Assembly (NCBI GenBank): GCA_905182985.1 | Contig: CAJJDN010000002.1 | Span: 895,885-930,595 of the forward strand | Source: Paramecium sonneborni | Taxonomy: Eukaryota; Ciliophora; Oligohymenophorea; Peniculida; Parameciidae | Reading direction: 5' to 3' | Length of the DNA: 34,711 nt | Part shown: in pieces, positions 11,598 to 23,060 of the stretch | Numbering within the stretch: the first letter of the stretch is position 1 | How the letters are laid out: every line of letters starts with the position of its first letter | Program-made: the position numbers and the translations under genes | Notes under the pieces: generated by a model | What the model was told of the DNA's origin: nothing | What the model saw: the letters and a program-made list of their open reading frames with translations, nothing else | Database searches by the model: none

Positions 11598-12527
11598 TCA
11601 TATGAGTTTTTGTTTTGAGAAATTTATTTAAATTTACTTACTATCTAATTCTAATCCATTATTATTAGCCAAAACAGTTATAGCCACTTCTGTGCTTGCG
11701 TACTTGAGAATGGCCATGTACTTTGTAGCATTAGTGACTAATTTGGATTATCTAATTTATCCATAATCTTATAAGTATTATTATAAAACTGCAATTTGAC
11801 ATGAATTTTTTGTCAAGTTTGATACTTAAATGGTATCACAAGGAGGTGCCAATGTATAAGTACTATCAGGTTTAATTCTATGAGTTTCTTCTCCTCCTTA
11901 AAAATATTCTTCTTAGGTTTTTATATCTTAAGTAAATTCTCCAGGTTTTGTTGGTTAAGTTTTAAGTGAAATTTCTTCATAATTGGAAAAAAAGATCTGT
12001 AAATTAATAATTTTATTACTTTAATAGATTATCCATAAAACATTATATCATTAAGTGATTCTTTAGCTATAGCAGCATGATCTTATGTAACATATTAAAT
12101 AAGAGCACTAGATCTTTCTTTCAAATAGATCATCTTATCAATGTTACCATATATACTAAATAAATTATATAGCATTTATGAAGTCACCACTTTTTTATCA
12201 AACCATCTTGCATAAATTACTCTAGATTTTCTCACAGCTATTATATTAATATTTTTAATACATTGTAAAAATTTTGGATTTATATACTCTTCTATTTTAT
12301 CAGCACTTTATTGCATTTTATCTAATTATTGTTTTTCTACTTATTATAAAGTCTAACTCTTAGATACAGGCATCCTAATAATTTTATTTTTAAATTAGTC
12401 TAAATTAGATGCTGAGGTTGGTTAAGATGAAGTTTAAGATTGATTTGATTATTATTATTAGGATAAGAATTACTATTATTACTATTATTACTATTATTAC
12501 TATTATTACTATTATTACTATTATTAC

Positions 12528-12605
<78 letters not shown>

Positions 12606-13599
12606 TAGGTATTTTAAAAATTATGAATTTATTTGCTGTCAGAGTTATGATCAAAATATTTTAGAAATTCATTTTATTCTTCATCTCCATCATCATCATC
12701 ATCACAATTTTCAGATCCAACAATTTCATTATCTGATTCTCTTAAACCCAATCCTTAAAAATTTAAGTCATCTTCATCAATTTTCTATTCTTAACTATTA
12801 AATAAGCTTTCTGTATTGTTTTCTCTATAACTTTATATAAATTCTATTTAATCGTTTTTCTTTTTTTAATCTGCAGGCAAAGTCAATTTCTTCCGATTTG
12901 ATTACTTGGATTAGACACTGATTGATTATGTTTCTTCTTATTTATTAACACCCTACAAAAAAGTTTGATACTAATCAGTAAGATGTTAGAAATTAGCTTA
13001 ATATTCATATATTTAATTAAGTAATTACTATTGTTTTTCTATTTGTGACTATAAATCAGTTGAAGTATTCATTGTTGTAGAAAATCCTTCAGCACTTACT
13101 TATTATAATTATCCCATCAAAGAGTTTATTTATTGTATCTATTATGACATCTGATGCTGAAATTGCATTTATGATTATAGAAATTATATTGGGATTGGCT
13201 ATTATGGTGGTTTTGCAATCGGCTATTATTACTTACGTAATAAAGTGTAATCTATGTAAAATATAAGAACATACCAACTCCCCCAGTATTATTCTCTTAA
13301 AATGTGATGTATGTAAGCTTACTTGCATATACATTCATTGTTAATTATGTATCATCACAAAAGGGTTTGTCATTCATAATTTATCTTGCTTTAATAGCAG
13401 ATTCTGGATTATCAAATTCAATAAATGTCTTCCATGTTAATGATCTTTCAAAAATGAGCATCTATATAAGTTATTGCATTTTTACTCTTTGAATAGTACC
13501 GAATTGACTGAATACTTTGAAATACTTGTCATGTCCGAGAGTTTTATTTGCTTTATTAGTGATCACAACTAAAATCACATTGGTCGTGTCTTAATTCAT
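11598..13599 (-). CDS. PTB/hnRNP-L-like RNA-binding protein with polyglutamine tract
   Basis: Exons 13599-13275, 13251-12020 and 11996-11598 give 651 residues. Introns are 23 nt each (13252-13274 GTA...TAG; 11997-12019 GTA...CAG). Residues about 5-95 form an RRM-like fold (NVILVVITNKANK, YFKVFSQFGTIQRVKM, TFIEFDNPESAIKARQIMN). After a Q-rich linker and an acidic patch (five Asp in a row) comes a tract of 46 glutamines (residues 324-369), then two further RRM-like regions (SRVIYARWF, TYTLAPPCDTIQVSNLT, YMAILKYASTEVAITVLANNNGLEL). The rather weak RNP motifs and repeated RRMs fit the PTB/hnRNP-L group, which binds pyrimidine- or CA-rich RNA in splicing. The downstream CEP19-like start is only 20 nt beyond the stop. 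Confidence 0.75.
12470..12607 (-). repeat. Trinucleotide repeat coding 46 consecutive Gln
   Basis: The tract is a (TAA)n/(TAATAATAG)n run on the coding strand, 138 bases long, in frame with the PTB-like gene on both sides. Every codon is TAA or TAG; there is no CAA or CAG. On the plus strand it reads as TTA/CTA. The 3' part has a regular nine-base TAATAATAG period, the 5' part is pure TAA. Confidence 0.95.
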
Positions 13600-13654
13600 A
13601 AATTAATTAATAAATTATTTTCATCTTTTATAAAAATTAAATAAAGATAATCCC

Positions 13655-15801
13655 TCACTTTGTCTTAATAAAAGTATTAGATTAAATTCCTGATCCACAA
13701 TCACGTCTTAATCCTTCAACTAATTAATTCTTTAAAACCCTAGACTCTTACAAAGAATTCTACAATTAAACTTCTAAACTGTTATTTTATTGAGTCATTT
13801 ATTCTAACTATTTTTACATTCTACTGATTTCCAATCTTAAACCTAATAATTAAAAAATAATGTTACCTTCAGCTCTATTCTATTCTCTTTCAGCTCTTTC
13901 TGACTGTTTCTCAAAATTATTGGTAGTCTTTGTAAATTTATCTTTCCAGTTTTCTAATTCTTTTTGTCTATCTTATAATTTACATTCTAAAACTTATTTA
14001 TCCTTTAATAACTAATTTTCTAATATTCTCTATTGATCTTATTAATTTTGTAATTATTAATTTTCATTGATTAAATCTATAATTAATTAATATATATATT
14101 TATACATGCAATTCTATTTTCCAATTATTTTATTTCATTTTATTATCTTTATATTTATTATCTAAGTCTTGATTATTCTAATTATCCTTATTTCATTTAA
14201 TCTTAAATTGGCTTCTAAGCATCATTATAGAGTTTTTATTGAATTTGTAACTCTCTTTTCATTTATTCCTAAGTTTCTCTAATTTCCTATGAAGATTCCA
14301 ATCTTATTAATGATATTTCATTATCTTTTTAATATTGTGCTTATTTAACTTAATCTAATAGTAAATTAATTTTCTAATCTTTCTCGTTGATTTCTTAATT
14401 ATATTATTCATTTATATCCTATAATTTTCTTATCTTAGTTTCTAATTCACATGTTTATTTAGTTGAATCAACATGAAATTTAATATTCTCTAAACTTTTT
14501 TCTCTAAATCGTGGTAATTCTTTTAATTTCTATTGCAATTCATCAATCTTTGTTTCATTTAATTATTATATCTATTATAATTTTTCATTAGCCTTTTCTA
14601 ATTCTGCAATCTTAGATTTATTGTTAATATCTTCTTTTTTCAATTTTTGTTACAATTAAAAATTGATTTCATTCAATTAATTATTTTTCTTATTTAATTA
14701 ATCAAATTCATACTATATATTTTCAGCTTCTCCTTATAGAGATTTATATTAAGATAATTTTAATTTCTAAACTTCTTATTATAGATCTCTTATAATTAAT
14801 CTAGCAGATTTTAATTCTTCAATAATAGGTTAAGTTGAATTTTTCATATTCTAATTAACTTTTTAATTTAAATCAACTTTAATAACTTCTATTGTATCCA
14901 TTTAATTTTAGATCTCCAATTAATGTTATTATTTTAATTTATCCATTTTTGATTCATTAATTTCATTTTATTTTTCTAATTATTCTCTATGTTTATCTTC
15001 TAATTATTTAATTAATTATTTAAAATCTTCAATTCTATTAGAATCTTTTAAAATTGTATTTTATAAAGTATCATTCTATTCTAATAGGATAGTAATCTTA
15101 TTTTATAATTCTTATATTTTCAATAATTAATCATTATTAGTATGTGTAAGTGTTTCTATCTATTTGCCTCTTTTCTTAGCCAAATGTCCAAGTGATGCAT
15201 CTGTTGACCATTATTTTTCAGATACTATTAATTTCTCTCTTAAATCATTAATTATTTCTTCTTTTTCTTATAATTATACTTATAACTACTATTATAAATT
15301 TGTAATCTAAGTTATATATTAATATTATACTTAAAATGTTTTCTATTGTATTTCATCATTCATTCTTTTCTCAACTTAATAACGATCACGCACTTATTAT
15401 TCTAAACTCTATATAGTTTTATTTGAATCTCCATTAATTATCTTTTAATCATATTTTAACTTCTCTAAAACTTTAACTACTTTTTCATTCTCTTCTAACA
15501 ACATTCCTATTTATTAATCCTTTTTTTCACTAGATTATCTTAATTAATTTAAATCATTCAAAGCATCTTAAAATTATCTGCTCATCTTTGTTGCTTCCAT
15601 TGAAACATCATTTAATTATGTTTACTATCTTTATATAATAATCTCAGATTATTTTATTTTATATTCCAATTCTTATATTTTCTTCTCTTAAAGTTTCTTA
15701 ATTGCTTATTCTCTTGATAATTCATTAACCTCTTGTATTGTACGAGAAGGACTAGTATGGTAAGCTATTTAACTACTATCATTTTTTATATGATGACTCA
15801 T
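13655..15801 (-). CDS. Long coiled-coil protein
   Basis: Exons 15801-14106, 14076-13867 and 13842-13655 give 697 residues (698 codons including TGA). Introns are 29 nt (14077-14105) and 24 nt (13843-13866), both GTA...TAG. The protein starts MSHHIKNDSSQIAYHTSPSR and from about residue 25 is nearly continuous heptad sequence rich in L, I, E, K, Q and N. A short non-helical patch near residue 215 reads WSTDASLGHLAKKRGKQIE. No enzyme or membrane segment is visible. A filament, basal-body or axonemal structural role is likely by composition only. The 24-nt intron is a multiple of three without a stop, so an unspliced form would simply add eight residues. Confidence 0.75.
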
Positions 15802-15956
15802 TATTGTTTATAACTGTATAATTAATTATATTTTTAATTTCTTTCTTTATTTTCTATTCAAACAATAATACTATTTTATATATACTATATATATATAATC
15901 AATTTCTATTAATCATCTATCAATTACATAATTTAAAAACAATCATTCATTCCTAA

Positions 15957-16313
15957 TCAATTAATCCTACCACCCTTTAATTATAATCTAACATCCAAAA
16001 TATCATTATTTTAAAAACCTAATTGTTCTAAATTTCTCTTTTCATGTTTTGATATTTCTTGATTTTTTTTCAAAAATTTAATACTATCTAAAAACTACTC
16101 TAATAATTATTGTAAATGAATACTTTCAAAAATTTATGAAAATATATTTTCTTTTACTTTATTACAAAATATATCAAAAGGTATTTAAGGATCAATTTTA
16201 ATATCTGTAATATTTGTATAAATCTCAGTTTAAACTCTAATTTTAAGAGTAATGAATCCCGGTTATATATTGCTACTCTCTTCATTATCATCTTCAATAA
16301 CAACTGATTTCAT
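15957..16313 (-). CDS. Small ubiquitin-like protein ending GGRIN
   Basis: One intronless frame of 118 residues starting MKSVVIEDDNEESSN. After an acidic lead come beta-strand-like segments (FITLKIRVQTEIYTNITDIK), a helical middle (FDIFCNKVKENIF) and a C-terminal strand LEQLGFQNNDILDVRLQLKGG. The end pattern of LxxLGF, a strand, then Gly-Gly (residues 114-115) followed by only three residues (RIN) resembles ubiquitin-like modifier precursors, where a protease trims a short tail to expose Gly-Gly. It shares the end pattern with the genes at 34329-34700 and 31997-33482. It could instead be a non-conjugated ubiquitin fold. Its start lies 101 bases from the start of the divergent unknown gene at 16415. 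Confidence 0.6.
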
Positions 16314-16414
16314 TTTATTATTAAATTATTATTATAATTGAATTATTATTAGAATTGTAAATTTATAATGTAATTTCTTAAAATTTGTAGATTAATTATA
16401 AATATAATAAAAAC
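16314..16414. promoter_or_regulatory. Divergent promoter region, about 100 bp
   Basis: This gap separates the start codons of the ubiquitin-like gene (minus) and the large unknown gene (plus), so it must hold both 5' flanks. No specific element is recognised. Confidence 0.5.
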
Positions 16415-19400
16415 ATGCTAAAATATTAACCAGATCTACAGAATTTCAATCATTTTCAACGTCTAATATATTAAGCAAATCAGTCTAACAATTTTTAGAT
16501 GCATATTAACATAATTGCATAATTGATTGAAATGCCATTCTCTCAAAATGACATCATAACTCTTGTACTTTAAGCTTTTAATAATCTTGCAGTCAATTAC
16601 TATAAGTAATTTAATTGAATTCTAAATACTTAGATATGATTTATTTGCTAATAAGATCTTTAAGTTTATGAATTCTCACTTACTGAAAAATGATCAATTA
16701 CACTGTAATTAATTTAGATAAAAAGTGATTAAGTTTATAGTCCAATTAAATATGGCTAAGATGAAATATTAATTAGGATTTTATGGTAAAGCTTTTATAC
16801 TTGCTGAATAAGCAATGAGTACTCTAGAAAAAGAACTTTTTGATAGATTAAAAAATAGAGACTCAAAAATAGAAGATGCTATGTTACTCATTAATGGTTA
16901 TATGATTTTAGCTAAATCTTATGAATCTTCATCTGATATTGATCTTCAATACATACATAATAAAAGTTTGTGTTAAGAAGATTAAATCTAAAAATTCTAT
17001 TTAAATGCAAAATAATTAACAATTAAATATTTGGGATCAAATAATCAAATCATACAAAAATTACAGTATTCAAGTTCTCATCGTCTCAAAAAACCTAAAA
17101 TTCAATAACCAACAATTTAATTGATTTCTAGATAATAACTTAACTAAATAATATAATTATTTAAATTAGTAAAAAGAAGAATTAATATTGTTATTCAACC
17201 TGAAAAACCTCATTATAGAAGATGTCTTAAGGGATCCATTGATACTTATAAAACTACTTCTACTTAAAATAGTCAAATGGAAATCTCTAAACCATATATT
17301 AAAAAATTTAGAGTAAGATGTAAATAAAACAGTAATCATGAAGGTAATTCTTCAGATGAAACTACTAAAGAAAAAGTAATTAATTGTGATACTCCAATTT
17401 CATATTATAAATAATTAGAATCTGTTATACTAAAAAAAGTTGAAGAACAATTAAATATTAAACTCTAATCCAAAAAATCAGAATTAGAATTAAGTAATCT
17501 TGAAGATCAAAAGAAATTATTAGAATAGAATTAAAAAATCACTAATTTATATGATTAAATCTAATTATTAAAGGATTAATTAAAAGAAAAAGATTTATTG
17601 TAAGAGTAATAACAAATATAAATTGAACTACTCTAAGCTAATAATAAAAAATAATCATAAAGTAAAATAAAAAGCGTTTAAAGTCCTATTAAAAAAAATA
17701 CTTCCATTAATGAATTTTAAATATCAAGTGAATAAAAAGAATTCTTTATTTAAAGTGCTATTAAAACTAAAAGAAATGAAATAAATGAATTTAATATAGA
17801 TTAAACACCTATCAAACTAGTAAATTCATTAAATGGTGAATTCTAAACTCCAGATAATAAAAATTCTATTGCTGAATTTTAAACTAATAAAAAAAGTACT
17901 CCTCCCTTTAGTTTTAGTTTTCATAAACATTAATAATAATCTATTGAATAACCATTGACTCCTCCTCCTAATATCACTTAAGAAAATACATTAGATTAAT
18001 CATAACAATGGCCAACTTAGAAATTATAAAATGTTAGTATAATAGAATTTGAGGAATCTATCAATTTTTCATTTACTTATTGTAAATCAATTTATTTATT
18101 ATTAGAATCTAGTTAAGAATATTATTCAATATAATTATAACCAAATGAAATATATATGATATAAGTAGAAAATGAATTATCCTATATTGTAGAAATCTCT
18201 CTTGTCTCTAATAAAGCAAATCCTAAATTAGAAGACTTTTGTCTCTTAATATAAATAAATATTAATTCTCAAAGAGTCAGTGAATTAATTGAAATCAATT
18301 CCTTAGCTGATATGTTGCAACATACTAATAGTAATATTTGTATTCCTTTCCCATTAAAATACATTACTTCATACAAACTCTTTATATAATATCTTGTAAT
18401 TCCATTTATTTAAATATCTATTGAAAATCTAAATTACAAAATAGCTATGTATTCTCTTCCTCCAGGTCTTTTTACTAATTATCAATGTATTAATTTATTT
18501 GGTGATCCATGTGAATGGGCTATTTATTTTTTAGATAATTATAAATTCAAAGTTGTTATATTTCAAAATAAAACTTATATTCAAGACTTTGAAATTGTTT
18601 TTGATTAATTAACTTTTGATGAATATTTTGAGTACTTAAATTATGACTAATATATTCAATAAGAAATGGAAAATATTTTGAATTCAATTAAAAAGATTTA
18701 ATCATCTTCTCAAAATTATTTCAAACTTCCAAATGTTAAAATAAGAGATAAAGAAAAATTAATTAATTTCATAAATAATTGTCTACTCTAAATAGGAATA
18801 CTCATTACTGAAAGAAATTAAAGAGATCTTAAACATTATTTAAAGGAGAATATTGTATCAATTAATTTAGATATATTTGATAAATTTAAAATTAGAGCTT
18901 CTTTAATTTAATAGATTAATGGTAGAATTGATCTTATTCTTAAGAATTTTTATTAAACTCATTTAACATAAAATGAACTTGGATTCGCTAATAGTTCTAT
19001 TTAAATAACAGATGAATTCATTTAAGATAAATTTCATATTGATTTTTTCACTTTAGATGAACATGAAAAAAAATTCATTCTTAAAAGAATCAGTAATTAT
19101 TTTTCATTATTTACCTATACCAGTTTATAAGATGGTAATGATTTAGATTGGAAAAATGAAAATCCAATATAATCTATAGATTAAGACTTTGGTGGAACTC
19201 ATAAAATAATGTTAGCAAAATAATATCGAACTCCTATTTGTTTTACTTTAATAGGGATACATAATAAACCAGAATTTATACGAGTCGATATGTATGATAC
19301 TGAAAAGATTCAATAGAATGGAATACTATTGTTTATTAATGAAGAATAATGGAAAAAAAGAGAATCTCCATCTCCCACTAAAAAAAGCAAACATTATAAA

Positions 19401-19577
19401 TACAATAAAGAATTTGCAATATAAGAAAAATATTATTTATATCAAATTTTGTAGGAAGCAGGTTGGAAGGTGATTGAAAAATGTATTGTAGCAAAAAATG
19501 ACATTTCAATAAGTCTAGAGGGAAAAATATATCGGTTAGAATAGTTTTTAAATTTGAAATCAATATAAGAAAATTGA
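16415..19577 (+). CDS. Large protein of unknown function, 1044 residues
   Basis: Exons 16415-16605 and 16634-19577 join across a 28-nt GTA...TAG intron to give 1044 residues. In-frame ATGs also occur at 16499 and 16532; the first was chosen because the sequence between them (MLKYQPDLQNFNHFQRLIYQ) reads as continuous helix. Residues 1-150 are helical and TPR-like in texture, 300-400 contain a Q/K-rich coiled coil, and 400-520 are a disordered S/T/P-rich linker (TPPPNIT). The rest is a large globular part with the distinctive stretches LPPGLFTNYQCINLFGDPCE and GGTHKIMLAKQYRTPICFT. I do not recognise the family. The composition of the C-terminal half, with many aromatic and few glutamine residues, indicates a folded domain rather than filler. 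Confidence 0.8.
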
Positions 19578-19589
19578 TTATATTTATAT

Positions 19590-20475
19590 ATGTATATATG
19601 TAATATTTGTGATTGCTTCCTTGCTAATAAATCAGATGAAATAACCTTACAAACTTAAAAGAAAGAATAACAATTAAAGTATGAATTGAGAGTTAAATAG
19701 TTTTTAGACATTTAAGATGATGTATAATTGCAAAGAAGATGAATTCAAAAAATATGATTTATTTAGTCATCTATATTGTAAATTCTGTGATTAAGAAATT
19801 GGAATGAGAATTGGAAAAGATTTGTCTATTTATAAATGTCAAATTAAAGAAGTTATGAAATCGATAAATATTGGAGTATATTCTTTAAAATAAGAACTTT
19901 TGTAGAAGATATCATAAATTCTTGAAAATACATGTTTTTAATGTATTGTAAAACCATTGTTAAAGAAAGAATTAAGTAATGTTTAATTAATTCCAAATGT
20001 AAATGCAGCAATCATAATACATTAAGTTGAATCAAGAGTATTATTATTAGGTAAGAATGGATTATATAATGATTTAACAGAATAATTATGGAAATAAACA
20101 TGCGGTAATGTATTATTGATTTTATATGACAAAGATGAAAAGAATAATTAAGAAGAATTAATATATAATTTAGCTACTTATGGATAGTAACCATAGATTG
20201 CTGAATTGTATTAATCTTAAAACTTAGTATTTTTTACTGAAATTCTTAATCTCAATTTAATCTTATCAAAATATTTTGCAAAATCATATAATCAAATTTA
20301 TCCAGTTGAAATTTTAAAGAAAGAAGGAGATGTTTCAAATGAAAAGTGTCTTCTATTGAAATACTATAATGAAAAATATAAATAAATTAATCATCCAACT
20401 TAAGATGATAAATTAATACTGTTATTAATAAACAAATCTCAGAAGTAGTTCTAATTTGAATGTAAAATTTAATGA
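19590..20475 (+). CDS. Yippee/Mis18-like zinc-binding protein
   Basis: Exons 19590-19678 and 19701-20475 join across a 22-nt GTA...TAG intron to give 287 residues. The N-terminus has two CxxC pairs, C4/C7 (YICNICDCFLANKSDEI) and C56/C59 (HLYCKFCDQEIGMRIGK), about 50 residues apart. One pair near the start followed by ADS/ANKS-like polar residues, and a second pair followed by Gly, is the pattern of the Yippee/Mis18 zinc fold. Mis18 proteins help load centromeric histone and Yippee proteins sit in ubiquitin-ligase complexes. The remaining 220 residues are helical and unrecognised. The ATG is only 12 bases after the upstream stop, on the same strand. Confidence 0.5.
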
Positions 20476-20637
20476 TTTAAGTTATATAATAAAAAATAAA
20501 AAAAGAAAATATTTAGAAAAAAGTTTATTTTAAAAAGGAATAGAATTTTAATATTTTGATTTCGTTTTTACCTAAAATATATACATATTTACATAAATTA
20601 GTTAAGACTTTGTAATTAATAATCATTATTATTAAAA

Positions 20638-23021
20638 ATGTTACTTGAAAACATAAAAGTAATTAGTATTGATTTTCATAGGTTGCTATTCGAATTAGGC
20701 CATTTAATAATAAAGATCTTGAGATTAGTGATAAGTGTACTCTAAAGGTTACAGATTAAGAAACCTTATTAACAATTCCTCCAGTAGAGAGAGAAGTTAA
20801 GTAAGGTAAAAAGATCTATAAATTTAATTGGGTTTTTGATTAAATAGCTTCTCAAAAGGATATATTTGAAAAGACACTTGAGTATTAAGTACTTTGTTTG
20901 TTAGATGGAATAAATGTAACACTTTTTAGTTACGGGGCATCTGGAACAGGAAAGTCTCATACGTATATATATTTAAGTTATTTTAAGACTTATGAAACTA
21001 AATGAAGATTATGGATTATTGATTAGAGCTCTTAATTAGTTATTTTAAACTATACATATTAAAAAGAGGAAGATTTCTATGAAATTCTCATATTTAGAAA
21101 TTCAATAAGAATAACTTTATGATTTACTTAATAATATGAATGGTAATCTAGAGATAAGAGATGATATTGATAAAGGATTGATAATAAATGGAATGAGAGA
21201 AATCGATGTTGTTAGCACCTAAGAAGTAATTAATTTAATATAGTATGGAAAACGACAAAAATCAAGTAAATAACATGAAATTCTAATATTAACAAACTAC
21301 ATTTAAGATAATATTGGTTCAAATAATGAAATTTCTGTTTCTAAATTTATTATAGCTGATCTAGGTTGGATTGATAAAAGTGGATAAAAGTCTGCATCTT
21401 TATAAGTTCTTAATGATTGTATTTCCTTAATGAGTGAAGCTTAGAATAAAAAGATTTAACCATTCATTCCATATAGAAATAGTAAATTAACTAGAATTCT
21501 AAAGGATTCATTCAGTGGCAATTCTAAAACATTAATTATTGGATGTGTTTCACCTTCTATAATAAATTATGAAGATACTATTCAAACACTTGAGTATTGT
21601 TAAATGGCTTCAGGGATATTCAATTAAGGAATCATCAAGAATCTACAATAAAATAATCATTAAGAAGATTTTAAATTAATTTATGATTAATTAGTAAATG
21701 AGAATGCAGAATTAAAGAAATAATTAAATAACAAATCAATTTAGAAACCTATCATTAATGATAAAGAATAAACAAAATTATATGAAGAAAATATTATTGA
21801 TCATTTTAATAATGAATAAGATATTAATCAATCTATTTTTAAGTATAAATGGGAAATTGAGTAAATTAAATTTAATATTAATGAAAACTAAGAAAATCTT
21901 TAACGTATTGATGGAATAGATAGAAAAGCAGCAGATTCATTTAGACATCTAATTGAATAAGATTAAAAGTTATTATATAATTATTAAGAATAATTAACTA
22001 AATTTTAAAAAGAAGCTAGTAATTTTGGTATCCAAAGAACAGCATTATAAGAAGTAAGATAATTAAATTATAAATTTAGAATGTAAATTAAAGTAATTTA
22101 TCAAATTCTTATAAATTATATTTAATTAATCTAATTGAAAAACATATTCTGAGATTAGAAGTATATGAGATTAAACTTAAAGAATAAATAAATGAATTAC
22201 ATAGATAATAACATGAAAGAATAATGGCAATATAAAGAAGTTAGATAACTTTGCGTGACAGAATTATTGCAGATTAAAGAAAACATATTATATAACATGG
22301 TAAAAATCATTCAGTTTAACATTATTCTTAAATTGATACAACAACTGAAGTGATAGATGGAACTAAAGCAAAACTCAAACATTATCCATTACCAAAAGTT
22401 AAAGGTACTATGAATTTAAAATTAAGATCATTATTTTAATAGGGAAGCTTACATTTAAAGAAAAGAGTCACCTAAATCAATATTTAGTCCAAGATTACAA
22501 ACTCCTTTACAATTAAAAGATAAAAAACCTTTTGTACCTAAAACTCCTCACACTAAAATACTTGATAATCTTTCTACTCCAACTTTACCAAAATAAAATC
22601 CACTTGCAAAAGCACCTCCATAAAAAATTATTGATTCTAAATCAATGGTTGCCTTGCCATTAATAACAACAAATAGAAATTTATCTAAGTTTGTTTATGA
22701 TTGGAGAGGAGGTGGTTATAAATTCATAGAAGATGCTAATAAAATACCATCTTAAAGAGAACTTAAATAAATTATTTAATCCAAATAACATACTTAATAA
22801 AGTCTTGACAAATCATTTTTCACTACTTCTAGTAGAAGTATATCAATATAAAATTATTAGGCACATCTACAAAAAGAGTATCTTTTAAGTAAAGTTTATT
22901 ACTTCCTGGAAAAGTTCATGAATCACCTTATGTAAAAGGATTTATTAATAAAGAAATATAAAGAAAGATCAAATTACAATAATTGAATTAAAAAATGATG
23001 AAAGCTTCTAAAAAGAAATGA
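20638..23021 (+). CDS. Divergent kinesin-family motor protein
   Basis: Six exons, with introns at 20659-20681, 20963-20987, 22054-22079, 22405-22426 and 22838-22860, give 754 residues. The motor starts almost at once (VAIRIRPFN). It has a P-loop GASGTGKS at residues 92-99, a switch-I remnant KSSKQHE, a switch-II remnant [11 protein letters not shown] and the strongly conserved [15 protein letters not shown]. The usual DLAGSE is altered, so ATPase kinetics may be unusual. A coiled coil follows the motor ([15 protein letters not shown]) and the tail is basic and rich in S/T/P ([16 protein letters not shown]). Two introns (25 and 22 nt) end in AAG instead of TAG. Only with both removed does the frame close, to exactly 755 codons. 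The motor is N-terminal, as in plus-end kinesins; subfamily unknown. Confidence 0.8.
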
Positions 23022-23060
23022 TTTATCTTATTTATCTTGTTTATATCTTATATTTATAAT

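Noticed and set aside
12400..12801. Standard-code frames reading polyasparagine (minus) or polyisoleucine (plus)
   Set aside because: They are other frames of the TAA/TAG repeat. The Gln frame continues into RNA-binding sequence on both sides; these do not.
20638..23021. Kinesin frameshift near 22435
   Set aside because: A 22-nt intron ending in AAG (22405-22426) restores the frame.
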